A stretch of DNA of 64,000 nucleotides from Candidatus Mailhella excrementigallinarum (GTDB lineage Bacteria; Desulfobacterota; Desulfovibrionia; Desulfovibrionales; Desulfovibrionaceae): positions 1 to 64,000 of the forward strand of contig CALUUZ010000004.1 of assembly GCA_944324075.1 (NCBI GenBank). The letters run 5' to 3'. Made by a program: the position numbers and the translations under genes. How positions within the stretch are numbered: the stretch's first letter is position 1; the number at the start of each line of letters is the position of its first letter. Below, piece by piece: positions 1-8,402 of the stretch. Under the pieces are notes generated by a model. It saw nothing but the letters and a program-made list of their open reading frames with translations, had not been told where the DNA came from and ran no database searches.

Positions 1-353
1 TAATAGAAGGGAGTGGGACCGACGTAGATTTTTTCGTTGTCGAACGGCTTCCAGTTGCCGCAGCGCACTGTGGTGTAGATGCCCGCCGGGGGAATGACAA
101 TCGTTCCGTCGCTCTTGATGCGTGACTTGCGTATGACAATGCCGTCGTCGATGGTCTTTTTCATCCCGCTGATCGTCGTATGCTTTTCACTGTTCACCAG
201 GCCGGGCAGTTCAAGCACATACGCCCCATCCCTGGCGGGCGACTGCATAACCGCCGAACGTGACGTCCTGGCGGAGGGTGCTTCCGCGCCCCATGCCTCG
301 ATACCGCACGCCATGATCAGGCATGCGGCAATTACCGGCACTTTTTTAAACAT
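1..353 (-). CDS. Secreted protein, N-terminal part (runs off the left edge)
   Basis: Reading the minus strand from an ATG at 353 gives 117 codons with no stop before the window edge, so the gene is partial. It begins MFKKVPVIAACLIMACG, a basic start followed by a short hydrophobic stretch, so a signal peptide is likely; IMAC could be a weak lipobox, making a lipoprotein possible. The mature part is polar (ELPGLVNSEKHTTISGMKK) with no family I recognise. A strong ribosome binding site (AAGGAAGGAG) sits 7-16 bases before the ATG, which supports the start. It is divergent from the chemoreceptor gene at 720. The function is unknown. Confidence 0.7.
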   Translation of the reverse strand, partial: MFKKVPVIAACLIMACGIEAWGAEAPSARTSRSAVMQSPARDGAYVLELPGLVNSEKHTTISGMKKTIDDGIVIRKSRIKSDGTIVIPPAGIYTTVRCGNWKPFDNEKIYVGPTPFY

Positions 354-719
354 AATGATGACTCCTTCCTTAAAAAATGAACATCTCCGACCTGTGACGA
401 TCGACATATACCATATTTGTTCATACTTTTTCAAAAGCTGAACAATATTTAAATACATCTCTGCATCTGGACAGGGAAATATCCTCATTTTTTTTGAAAA
501 GACATCCTATTTAATGTACATATAAAAAAATTAAATTGAAGGATCATTCCGTTTATTTCTCGTCTGAAAATTTTCTTGCCGATATCTTTTTCATACTATA
601 GACTAACAAGGAAAAGTTTAACCATAAACTTAAATTGCAGTATAAGCCTTTTCCGGCACTCTCCTCCGGGCGGGCGCCGGAGCCCTTCACTTCATACCCG
701 CCACAGATGGAGAAGTCTC
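354..719. other. Divergent intergenic region
   Basis: This 366-base stretch between the divergent secreted-protein and chemoreceptor genes is AT-rich in its middle (about 400-640), unlike the coding DNA on either side, so it probably carries promoters for both directions. I could not pick a convincing -35/-10 or -24/-12 pair. A short GC hairpin, CTCCGG-gcgggcg-CCGGAG, lies near 664-682 ahead of the chemoreceptor. Confidence 0.4.
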
Positions 720-2759
720 ATGCTCTTGCGCACCAAGATTATTCTGGGGTTCAGCCTTGTTCTGCTGCTGACGGCCATTACGGGCGTCAGCGCCATGTAC
801 CTGACCTCGGTCATGTCCGCCGCCAGCTCCATGGCCGGAGACATCGACAACTCCCGCAGTCTGATGCAGGCCGGTCTGGTATCCACTGTCCGCTATACCG
901 CCTTCAATGACGAGGCCGACGCCGAGCTGGCGAAAAGGCTGCTGACCGAAAGCCGTTCTCTTGCGCAACGCGCTTCCCAGTCCAATACTGATCCGGCTCT
1001 TGCCGCCACCTTTGCGGAAACCCTGGCCCTGGCGGACAAGGTGCTGGGCGAATTTGAACAACTGCGGGCGGAGAACAGGAAGGTCAACGCATCCCTGGCT
1101 CAGGCGGCCGCGCTCTATGACAAGATGAGAAACCGCTATGACAAGCTGCTGGAAAACGTGGAAGCCCTGGTGAGATCCCTGCTGGATCAGGACAACATCT
1201 CCCTGCTGGTGCGGCTGAACGGCATCCGCGACATCATCAACGAACAGGTACGGGCGGGGCTGCTGGCATATACCATGTTCTCGCCCGGGGAGGCGGAACA
1301 GACAGTCATGACCGCCATCACGAAAAGCCAGGAAGAGATGCGCGGCACCGTTCCCATGTTCAAGGTCCGGGAAAACCGGGCGATGTTTGAATCGCTTCTT
1401 GCGTCCTACGATGAATACTGCGACCACGCCGTAAGCTACCTGCATGAGCAGTCGGCCCTGGGCGACCTGCAACGCGCTTTCCGGGCTGATCTGGACAAAT
1501 TCGGAGGACTGCTGGAACAGCTTTCCCTTGCCGGCATCAACGCCGTGCAGGAAGCCGACGACACGGCAAATGCCGCAGCCATGGTTCTGCTGGCGCTTGC
1601 GCTGACCGCGGGCGTGGCCACCGCCCTGTTCATCAGCTCCAATGTCATGCGCCAGTTGGGCAAGGATCCCGGCCAACTGAACATTCTCGCCGGGCGGGTG
1701 GTGAACGGCGACTATGACATTGACGACGGCAGCAGAAAGCTGGGCGTTTACGGCGCACTGGTGGAGATGGTCGGCGCCCTCAGGAAAAACATCGACATGG
1801 CCACGCAGGAATCGGAAAACGCCCGTGAACAGTCGGCCAGGGCGCAGGAGGCCATGAAGGAGGCCGAGGCCGCCGGAGCGGACGCCCGGGCCAAGCGCGA
1901 CGGCATGCTGGTGGTGGCGGAACGGCTGGAGGAAGTGTCAAATGTGGTGTCTTCCGCCTCGACGGAACTCGCCGCCCAGATCGAACAATCGGAACGGGGC
2001 GCGGCCGAACAGGCGGCCAGAGTGACGGAAACCGCCACCGCCATGGAGGAAATGAATTCCACCGTCCTCGAAGTCGCCAGGAATGCGGGCAACGCCTCGG
2101 AAGTTTCGGCATCCACGCGGGAAAAGGCCGAACACGGCGCGGCCGTGGTACAGGAGGTTGTCGCCAGCATACAGGGTGTGCAGGAAGCCTCCGTCGCGCT
2201 CAAGAACGACATGGCGGCGCTTGACGACAACGCCCGGGCCATCAGTCAGATTATGGCCGTCATTTCGGACATAGCGGATCAGACCAACCTGCTGGCGCTC
2301 AACGCGGCCATTGAAGCCGCCCGCGCGGGAGAGGCCGGACGGGGGTTCGCCGTGGTGGCGGATGAAGTCCGGAAGCTGGCTGAAAAGACCATGGCCTCCA
2401 CCACCGATGTGGGCAACGCCATCAAGGCCATTCAGGACAGCGCGGCCAAGAGCATGGATCAGGTGGATCTCACCGTAGGCAATATTGAAAAGGCCACTGA
2501 GCTTGCCATCCGCTCGGGAGATGCTCTGCGCGAGATTGTGGGCATGGTGGATGACACGGCGGATCAGGTGAGGGGCATCGCCGCTGCCTCCGAACAGCAG
2601 TCCGCCTCTTCGGAAGAAATCAACAAATCCATCATGCAGGTGAACACCATCGCCGGAGAAACGGCTTCCGCCATGCAGGAAGCAGCCAGAGCTGTATCGG
2701 AACTGGCGGAGCAGGCCCAGGTACTCACCGGCCTGATTCGTGAACTGAAAAATGCATGA
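720..2759 (+). CDS. Methyl-accepting chemotaxis protein
   Basis: Transmembrane chemoreceptor of 679 residues that would signal through CheW and CheA. TM1 lies at about residues 5-27. A helical periplasmic sensor domain (about 30-282) precedes TM2 at about 283-305. A HAMP-like segment starting GKDPGQL (about 313) leads into the coiled-coil signalling domain, whose tip [20 protein letters not shown] is at about 519. Glu/Gln-rich stretches on both sides of the tip are the likely methylation sites. The frame is open further upstream to 576, but the ATG at 720 is chosen because it starts directly before TM1 and has a GGAG about 8 bases upstream. cheW follows after 30 bases, so the two are probably co-transcribed. 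The ligand cannot be told from sequence. Confidence 0.93.
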   Translation: MLLRTKIILGFSLVLLLTAITGVSAMYLTSVMSAASSMAGDIDNSRSLMQAGLVSTVRYTAFNDEADAELAKRLLTESRSLAQRASQSNTDPALAATFAETLALADKVLGEFEQLRAENRKVNASLAQAAALYDKMRNRYDKLLENVEALVRSLLDQDNISLLVRLNGIRDIINEQVRAGLLAYTMFSPGEAEQTVMTAITKSQEEMRGTVPMFKVRENRAMFESLLASYDEYCDHAVSYLHEQSALGDLQRAFRADLDKFGGLLEQLSLAGINAVQEADDTANAAAMVLLALALTAGVATALFISSNVMRQLGKDPGQLNILAGRVVNGDYDIDDGSRKLGVYGALVEMVGALRKNIDMATQESENAREQSARAQEAMKEAEAAGADARAKRDGMLVVAERLEEVSNVVSSASTELAAQIEQSERGAAEQAARVTETATAMEEMNSTVLEVARNAGNASEVSASTREKAEHGAAVVQEVVASIQGVQEASVALKNDMAALDDNARAISQIMAVISDIADQTNLLALNAAIEAARAGEAGRGFAVVADEVRKLAEKTMASTTDVGNAIKAIQDSAAKSMDQVDLTVGNIEKATELAIRSGDALREIVGMVDDTADQVRGIAAASEQQSASSEEINKSIMQVNTIAGETASAMQEAARAVSELAEQAQVLTGLIRELKNA

Positions 2760-2789
2760 CCCCGCCCAGCAGGCAGTCAGGACGGAAAG

Positions 2790-3266
2790 ATGGAAGATAT
2801 CCGGAAAAAACTGAACGGATCGCTGCTGCAGTTGGTGACGTTCAGCATCGATGAAGAGGAATTCGGCGTAAATATCCTGAAAGTGCAGGAAATCATCCGG
2901 ATCATGGAAATAACCAGAGTTCCACGTTCGCCGGAATTTGTGGAAGGAGTCATCAATCTGCGCGGCAGGGTCATTCCGATCGTTGACCTGCGGCGCCGTT
3001 TCGGTCTTGCCGCCATAGCCCATGACAAGGATACCCGTATTATCGTCATCGAACTCAACAGTCTTGTCGTAGGTTTCATAGTGGACGCCGTGTCCGAAGT
3101 TCTGCGGATACCGGCCGATACGGTGGAACCGACACCGCCCGTGGCTGCCGGTGTGGATTCCGAATACATCAGCGGCGTGGGCAAACTGCAGGACAGGCTC
3201 CTGATATTGCTGGATCTGGACAAACTGCTGACTGCCGAGGATTTGCACCGGCTGAACAGCCTTTAG
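2790..3266 (+). CDS. cheW: Chemotaxis coupling protein CheW
   Basis: CheW adaptor of 158 residues, the usual length. It links chemoreceptors to the CheA kinase in polar arrays. It shows the typical SH3-like fold sequence: LVTFSIDEEEFGVNILKVQEI, then the conserved VEGVINLRGRVIPIVDLRRRF and a C-terminal repeat of the fold ending in LLILLDLDKLL. Because it directly follows a chemoreceptor gene, it probably serves that receptor, although no cheA, cheR or cheB is nearby, so it must work with a distant array. Confidence 0.93.
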   Translation: MEDIRKKLNGSLLQLVTFSIDEEEFGVNILKVQEIIRIMEITRVPRSPEFVEGVINLRGRVIPIVDLRRRFGLAAIAHDKDTRIIVIELNSLVVGFIVDAVSEVLRIPADTVEPTPPVAAGVDSEYISGVGKLQDRLLILLDLDKLLTAEDLHRLNSL

Positions 3267-3289
3267 AGCATTTTCAAAGTGAGCATGCC

Positions 3290-3315
3290 CTGCCGCCTGC
3301 GAGAGCAGGCGGCAG
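3290..3315 (+). terminator. GC-rich hairpin after cheW (possible terminator)
   Basis: CTGCCGCCTGC, a 4-base GAGA loop and GCAGGCGGCAG form a perfect 11-bp stem 23 bases after the cheW stop. There is no run of T after it, so it is either a weak or factor-dependent terminator, or part of the repeat-like DNA in this gap. Confidence 0.4.
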
Positions 3316-3413
3316 CCGCGAAGGCATACGTGCAATTTATTTGCGCTGTTACATGCCGAAGCGAGCGGGCCTTTCAGCTTTGGCTTTGCAAAAAGTCAAA
3401 GCGAATCTGCTCC

Positions 3414-3493
3414 AGAGAATTTTGCTGTTGTAAAGTATCTGCCGTCAGGGTCCTGGGTTCTGCCCCGCAGGCTTCACGCTTCCACCGGGGCGG
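3414..3493 (+). repeat. Type I dispersed repeat, left-half copy
   Basis: Partial copy of the intergenic repeat family described for 24392-24570. It carries the left part (TTTTGCTGTTGTAAAGTATCTGCC, then TTCTGCCCCGCAGGCTTCACGC) but lacks the central GCCGCAA hairpin and the right end. It fills much of the 386-base gap between cheW and the convergent histidine kinase; the rest of that gap holds no gene that I can support. Confidence 0.6.
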
Positions 3494-3652
3494 AACGCTG
3501 CATCTGCGCTCCGCCCTTTATTCTCATGGCAGAGGGAACAGGGAAACACACCTCCTTCCGCCACGGAGAACAGCCCTCGCCCGGCGCCCGCTTCCCGTCT
3601 GAAACCGGCAGGACAGGCTGAGAAACCTGACCGAAGCCGCCCCCGGGCAGAC

Positions 3653-5710
3653 TTATTCCCCGCTTCCTCCCCGGACGGCCTTGAACTTCCGCTTCTTCCA
3701 GCCCGCCAGGGTGGAAGCCAGCGTAGCCAGTTCCACAGGTTTGCCCAAATGCCCTTCCATGCCCGCCAGACGGCTCATTTCCTCATCACGGGCCATGACA
3801 TTGGCGGAAAGCGCCACAATGGGCACGCTGCTCCCCCGTTTCTTCTGTTCCTCAAGAATAAGCGCCGTCGCCCGGTAACCATCCATCACCGGCATCTGCA
3901 CATCCATGAATATACCGTCATAGCCGGGATGACGGGCAAAGGCGGCCACAGCTTCCTCTCCGTTTTCCGCCACATCGCAGCTCACGCCCAGTTCATGCAA
4001 CAGACTGCGCATTATTTCCTGGTTGATGTCGTTATCCTCCGCCACCAGCACATGAAGACCGCTCACGTCTTCCGTACTCTCGCCGGGGGAGGAATGAACA
4101 GGCTCCTCCCGCGCATTTTTCAAATCAACGGTTACGGTGAACTCGCTTCCCTCTCCCGGCCTGCTGGCCACGGCTATATCTCCGCCCATGAGCCGGGCGA
4201 GACTGCGGCAGATGGAAAGCCCCAGTCCCGTGCCGCCATATTTGCGTGTGGTGGACGTATCCGCCTGCACGAACGGCTCGAACAGACTTTCCAGCTTGTC
4301 GGGACTGATGCCGATCCCCTGATCCCGCACGGCAAACCGAAGTTCAATCAAATCCCCGGCCTTCCGGGAAGGAGCGGCGCAAACCGACAGCGTCACTTCA
4401 CCCGAGGAAGAGAACTTGATCGCGTTATCGCACAGATTCATCAGTATCTGGCGCAGACGCAGGGCATCTCCTTCCAGAAATTCCGGCACACTGTCATCCC
4501 TGATCAGCCGGAACCCGACGTCCTTGTCTTCGCCACGCGCCCGCATGATGGTCTGAATGGAATTCAACAGGTGAAAAAGAGAAAAGGGCCGCGTTTCCAG
4601 TTCAATATGACGCGCCTCGATTTTGGAAAAATCCAGCACATCGTTCAGCACGCCGAGCAGGGAACGGGTCACGTCCTGCAGCTTGGCCGCGTAATCGGCC
4701 TGACGCGGATTCAGCCTTTCGCGCAGGAGCAGCGTGCTGAGTCCGAGTATGCCGTTCATGGGGGTACGGATTTCATGGCTCATATTCGCCAGAAAAAGGC
4801 TTTTCGCCTCGCTCGCCGCTTCCGCCTTCTCCTTGGCATCCCGCAGCGTCTGCTCCATGCGCCTTTCGTCCGTGATATCACGGGTGACGGCCACCGCCTT
4901 CAGCTTCCCGTCGGCGCGCTGGATATATTCCCACTGTATTTCAAAGAGCCGTTTCCCATCCTCAGGGTGGATGTACGCGATCTCCCTCCGGACTTTCCTG
5001 CCGGGAACCCAGCATGAAGGCTCTTCCAGCTCGGCCCAGAACATTTCGTCACGCTCGGGTTCCCGCTCCCTGAAAAGGGCCAGAATCTCTTCCGCCGGGC
5101 GGGAAAAGTCCACGCCGAACTGTCCGGCGCAGATGTCGTTTCCGTGCAGCCGGCAGACTTTTCTTCCGTCTTCCTCTTCCCATTCCGCCTCAAACGTGCC
5201 CAGCGACGCGATGCGGCAGGCATTGTGCTTCCATGCCAGATGTTCCCTGAGAGATTCCCGCGCCTCATGCAGAGCGGTGATGTCCTGATGGTATCCCTGC
5301 AGACACAGGGAGCCCCTGCCCTCGGGATCGGCAACACGCCTGCCCGCGCACCGCACATATATCCAGCCTTTTCCGGGATGCTGCCAGAGATACTCCACCT
5401 CCTGCATGCCCGCCCCTTCCCGCATGCCTTCCACCGCCCGCAGCACGCGCGGCAATGCGGCAGGCTTCACACGGGACAGCCAGTGGGCGTAGCATTCCTC
5501 CGGACCGGGGAAAGAGACGAGACCAAGCAGTTCAAGCATGGTATCATTGGCCCACATCCGTCCCCTGTCACCGTCAATGACGATACGCCACAGCCCGGTA
5601 TCCGCATCGCGCAGCACTTCTCTCGCCCATTCCGGGCTGTTGAAAATATCCTCGCTCACACTGAATTCCGCCTTCCCCCCAGAAACAAAGGCTCTCCCCC
5701 GCACACGCAC
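3653..5710 (-). CDS. Hybrid sensor histidine kinase with response-regulator domain
   Basis: Protein of 685 residues without obvious membrane segments, so probably a cytoplasmic sensor. The N-terminal 285 residues look like two PAS-type domains. The dimerisation domain has the phospho-acceptor in [13 protein letters not shown] (His312). The ATPase domain shows the N box ([13 protein letters not shown]) and G1 box ([12 protein letters not shown]). A C-terminal receiver domain has [11 protein letters not shown] and the phospho-acceptor Asp603 in [12 protein letters not shown]. The phosphate would pass His to Asp inside the protein and then to an unlinked partner, as there is no HPt or output gene nearby. 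The GTG at 5710 is the longest start and has no clear ribosome binding site; a downstream GTG at codon 18 is an alternative. Confidence 0.88.
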   Translation of the reverse strand: MRVRGRAFVSGGKAEFSVSEDIFNSPEWAREVLRDADTGLWRIVIDGDRGRMWANDTMLELLGLVSFPGPEECYAHWLSRVKPAALPRVLRAVEGMREGAGMQEVEYLWQHPGKGWIYVRCAGRRVADPEGRGSLCLQGYHQDITALHEARESLREHLAWKHNACRIASLGTFEAEWEEEDGRKVCRLHGNDICAGQFGVDFSRPAEEILALFREREPERDEMFWAELEEPSCWVPGRKVRREIAYIHPEDGKRLFEIQWEYIQRADGKLKAVAVTRDITDERRMEQTLRDAKEKAEAASEAKSLFLANMSHEIRTPMNGILGLSTLLLRERLNPRQADYAAKLQDVTRSLLGVLNDVLDFSKIEARHIELETRPFSLFHLLNSIQTIMRARGEDKDVGFRLIRDDSVPEFLEGDALRLRQILMNLCDNAIKFSSSGEVTLSVCAAPSRKAGDLIELRFAVRDQGIGISPDKLESLFEPFVQADTSTTRKYGGTGLGLSICRSLARLMGGDIAVASRPGEGSEFTVTVDLKNAREEPVHSSPGESTEDVSGLHVLVAEDNDINQEIMRSLLHELGVSCDVAENGEEAVAAFARHPGYDGIFMDVQMPVMDGYRATALILEEQKKRGSSVPIVALSANVMARDEEMSRLAGMEGHLGKPVELATLASTLAGWKKRKFKAVRGGSGE

Positions 5711-5761
5711 CGGGACGATCCGCGCCCGCCAGGAACGGATGTCACACTGCGTGCCGCGTCT

Positions 5762-6160
5762 TCAGTTTTTCATCAGTTTCAGAGGAATGACATGCAGACT
5801 GTCCGACACTTCCTCCGTTTCTCCCAGTTCCCATGACCATTCTCCGTCAGTCCAGCCTGCCCGCCGGGCGATGCCCGCGCACAAGTCGTTCAGAGCGATG
5901 ACAGGATGCCGCCGGAAAACCTGCGGGAGACCATGGGTCAGGTTGCAGGCCAGACACATGCCGCGGCGCTGATGCAGCTCAAAGAAAAACTCCAGCTGCT
6001 CCGCCGCGCCTTCCCGCGCGCGCTGGAATGTCAGCCTGATATCATATGCGCCGTCTTCCGCATCGCCGAACAATGCGTCGAAGAAAGCGGCTGTACGTTC
6101 TTCAGCGGGAAACAGCCCCTCAAGGCACGAGGGGGTGAATACAGACTGATAGCTCCCCAT
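5762..6160 (-). CDS. Conserved hypothetical protein with a CxxC-containing motif
   Basis: Protein of 132 residues starting MGSYQSVFTPSCLEGLFPAE. No signal peptide or membrane segment is visible. The block RGMCLACNLTHGLPQVFRRH (about residues 86-105) is the most conserved-looking part and its CLAC pair could bind a metal or form a disulfide. I recall similar short proteins from Desulfovibrio genomes, but no function that I trust. It lies 51 bases upstream of the histidine kinase on the same strand, so the two may be co-transcribed. Confidence 0.75.
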   Translation of the reverse strand: MGSYQSVFTPSCLEGLFPAEERTAAFFDALFGDAEDGAYDIRLTFQRAREGAAEQLEFFFELHQRRGMCLACNLTHGLPQVFRRHPVIALNDLCAGIARRAGWTDGEWSWELGETEEVSDSLHVIPLKLMKN

Positions 6161-6285
6161 GCGGCTCTCCTTCTGAGAGAAATGATTTTTCCGAGTTTAT
6201 CTCAAAGCAATCCGGCTGGCAATTTGAAAGATATCATCACGCTGGAACAGTTTCATGGCAATATTGTTCCGGAATGTGATCTCCC

Positions 6286-6462
6286 GGAGCACTTCAATGG
6301 CGAAATGCCCCACGGAACACGACAGGGCGGGACTCCGCCGCGCCGCCCCCTTCTCCGGTGACGCCGCAGTTCACCTGCGGCGTCAAGCTCCGGCTTCATA
6401 CACGAAAGCTGCGAGTCAGAACATGGTGTCTGGCGGCAGGATATTCTAGCAGCAAAACGTCC
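6286..6462 (-). repeat. Type I dispersed repeat, full copy
   Basis: Full-length copy on the minus strand. Its central hairpin reads CGCCGCAG-GTGAA-CTGCGGCG, in which the innermost A-T pair of the consensus is replaced by G-C on both arms, a compensatory change. The ends are GACGTTTTGC and GGCATTTCGCC...GAAGTGCTCC. It occupies the gap between the hypothetical gene at 6160 and the mraZ promoter. Confidence 0.75.
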
Positions 6463-6515
6463 CGGGAACGCTCCGCGCCCCCTCACGTCATTCCCTGATA
6501 AACTGACAGCCAACC

Positions 6516-6544
6516 TTGACACTGGAAAGTTTTTGGAAGATTGT
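6516..6544 (+). promoter_or_regulatory. Candidate dcw/mraZ promoter
   Basis: TTGACA at 6516-6521 is a perfect -35 hexamer. With a 17-base spacer the -10 would be GATTGT at 6539-6544, a weak match. It overlaps the first MraZ box, a layout that fits repression by MraZ. Confidence 0.5.
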
Positions 6545-6567
6545 GGGAAAAAGTGGTAGGAAGTGGA
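6543..6567 (+). promoter_or_regulatory. MraZ-binding direct repeats
   Basis: GTGG occurs at 6543, 6553 and 6563, exactly 10 bases apart (GTGGGAAAAA, GTGGTAGGAA, GTGGATTTTA). This phased TGGGN-type array directly before mraZ is the known binding pattern of MraZ, which autoregulates the dcw operon in several bacteria. The array ends 9 bases before the start codon. Confidence 0.7.
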
Positions 6568-6576
6568 TTTTAAGAT

Positions 6577-7050
6577 GTGTTTTTTCGCGGGCATTCTTCC
6601 CGCAGCCTCGACCCCAAGGGGCGTCTCATGCTCCCTCCCGAATATCGGGAGAGTCTTGCGGCGCGGGGTCTGAAAAAGGAAGACGGCAGCGCCTCCCCCC
6701 GCTTCATGGTTACCACCTACGACGGCTGCCTTGTGGCGTATCCGTGGGCGGACTGGATTGAGCTGGAAGAAAAGTTCGCCCGCCTGCCCAATCCTTCTCC
6801 CGCCGTGCGGGCCTTCCGCCGTCTGTTCATAGGCGGCGCGGAGGAACAGGAGCCGGACGCCCAGGGACGCATCCGCCTTTCCCAGGATCATCGGGAATAT
6901 GCGGGCATTGAACGGGAAGCCGTGATCATGGGGCTGGTAAACCGTTTTGAAATCTGGAATCCGGCGCGCCTCAAAGCATCGCTGGATGAACAGAAGCTGG
7001 AAGATGTAACGGGCGAACTGGCCGCAAGCGGCATAGATTTCGCCCTGTAA
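6577..7050 (+). CDS. mraZ: Transcriptional regulator MraZ
   Basis: MraZ of 157 residues, a DNA-binding protein with two SpoVT-AbrB-like halves, first gene of the dcw cluster. The first half has MFFRGHSSRSLDPKGRLMLP and the second DAQGRIRLSQDHREYAGI, matching the two DxxGR-type family signatures. A GTG start at 6577 gives the canonical MFFRGH beginning; the overlapping ATG at 6575 is in another frame. It is likely to bind the GTGG repeats just upstream and control its own operon. rsmH starts 10 bases downstream. Confidence 0.93.
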   Translation: MFFRGHSSRSLDPKGRLMLPPEYRESLAARGLKKEDGSASPRFMVTTYDGCLVAYPWADWIELEEKFARLPNPSPAVRAFRRLFIGGAEEQEPDAQGRIRLSQDHREYAGIEREAVIMGLVNRFEIWNPARLKASLDEQKLEDVTGELAASGIDFAL

Positions 7051-7060
7051 CCCTGTTTTC

Positions 7061-8104
7061 ATGAGCGCCATGCAAACTGTCACCGCTGAAAACGCTGCCC
7101 ATGCGTCCGTTCTGCTGCGCGAAGCGATCGCGGCTCTTGCTCCGCGCCCGGGCGGCCGTTATCTTGACGGCACTCTCGGCCTTGCCGGACATGCCTCCGC
7201 TCTGCTGGAAGAAGCCGGGGAGGGCGCGGAACTGTGCGGTCTTGATCGGGACCCTCAGGCGCTTGCCCGCGCAAGGGCCCGTCTCGTACCCTTCGGGGGG
7301 CGCTGTCACCTTTTCGCTCTTGAGTATGCCTCATTTTCAGCCGCGCTGGATGAACTGGGATGGGACAGTGTGGACGGCGCCCTGCTGGATCTCGGCGTCT
7401 CCTCCCTGCAGCTGGATGTGGCGGAACGCGGCTTCAGCCTGCACAGCGACGGCCCGCTGGACATGCGCATGGACATGGGCGAAGCGCTCATGAACGGCAG
7501 ACGCCGGGAAGCCATGCCCCACACGGAAAGCGCCCGCACCTTCGTCAACCGCGCGGACTTTCCCACACTGAAGCGTGTTATCGAGGAGTTCGGGGAGGAT
7601 CCCCAGGCCGGGCGCATTGCCCGCGCCATTGTTGACGCGCGTGCGGTTTCTCCCATCGAGACGACCGGGCAACTGGCGGAAATCGTCCGGCTGGCCTATC
7701 CGCCCAAATGGCGGGCCACGGCACGCAACCACCCCGCCACACGCACATTTCAGGCCATCCGCATGGCGATCAACGACGAACTCGGTCAGCTTGAACACTT
7801 TCTTGACGAAATTCTCGATCGGCTTGCGCCGGGCGGACGGCTGGCGATCATTTCCTTCCACTCTCTGGAGGATCGGGCCGTAAAGCAGCGATTCAGGCGC
7901 TGGAGCAGCGACTGCGTCTGTCCTCCTCACCTTCCGCGCTGCGTCTGCGGGCACAGGGCGGAAGTCCGTCTGCTTTCCAAAAAGCCGGTGCTTCCTTCCC
8001 GCGAGGAGATGATTCTCAATCCGCGCGCGGGCAGCGCAAAACTGCGCGCGGCGGAAAAGCTGTCCGGGCCCTCCGGCTCCATCCGCAAGGGAGGCCGGGC
8101 ATGA
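7061..8104 (+). CDS. rsmH: 16S rRNA (cytosine(1402)-N(4))-methyltransferase
   Basis: RsmH (MraW) of 347 residues, which N4-methylates C1402 of 16S rRNA in the ribosomal P site using S-adenosylmethionine. Visible features are HASVLLREAI near the start, the SAM-binding segment RYLDGTLGLAGHA, the family signature SVDGALLDLGVSSLQLD, and the C-terminal block RLAIISFHSLEDRAVKQRFR. Its last four bases overlap the start of ftsL (ATGA), indicating translational coupling. Confidence 0.95.
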   Translation: MSAMQTVTAENAAHASVLLREAIAALAPRPGGRYLDGTLGLAGHASALLEEAGEGAELCGLDRDPQALARARARLVPFGGRCHLFALEYASFSAALDELGWDSVDGALLDLGVSSLQLDVAERGFSLHSDGPLDMRMDMGEALMNGRRREAMPHTESARTFVNRADFPTLKRVIEEFGEDPQAGRIARAIVDARAVSPIETTGQLAEIVRLAYPPKWRATARNHPATRTFQAIRMAINDELGQLEHFLDEILDRLAPGGRLAIISFHSLEDRAVKQRFRRWSSDCVCPPHLPRCVCGHRAEVRLLSKKPVLPSREEMILNPRAGSAKLRAAEKLSGPSGSIRKGGRA

Positions 8105-8394
8105 AAAAAAACGGCACCCTCGGCGCGGGCGGCTGGATGCTCGGCCTTGTTCTTTCCCTGCTGTTCAGCATGGTTCTCGGCGTTGCCCTGATCTGGCTCA
8201 GCATCGACCGCAATGACACCGCCTATTCCATCCACAAGCTGCAAAAGCGGGTGGAAGAGGCGCGCAGCCATGTCAACAAGCTGGAAGTTGAACGCGACAG
8301 TCTGCTTTCCCCCTATGAGCTGGGCAAGAAAGCGGAGGAACTGGGCATGGGCATGGCCGATCCCGGCCAGGTCCGCCGCCTGGAAAAACAGTAG
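8101..8394 (+). CDS. ftsL: FtsL-like cell division protein
   Basis: Small bitopic protein of 97 residues: a short cytoplasmic start, one membrane segment at about residues 11-34, and a periplasmic leucine-zipper-like coiled coil (IHKLQKRVEEARSHVNKLEV). The position between rsmH and ftsI, the size and the topology are those of FtsL, which joins FtsB and FtsQ in the divisome and activates FtsWI. FtsL sequences are poorly conserved, so the call rests on context and topology. Confidence 0.8.
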   Translation: MKKNGTLGAGGWMLGLVLSLLFSMVLGVALIWLSIDRNDTAYSIHKLQKRVEEARSHVNKLEVERDSLLSPYELGKKAEELGMGMADPGQVRRLEKQ

Positions 8395-8402
8395 GAACCG
8401 TC

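Noticed and set aside
79..441. Plus-strand open frame of 120 codons at the left edge
   Set aside because: It is a shadow of the minus-strand secreted protein, which has a strong ribosome binding site and a signal peptide; the plus-strand product resembles nothing and ends in AT-rich intergenic DNA.
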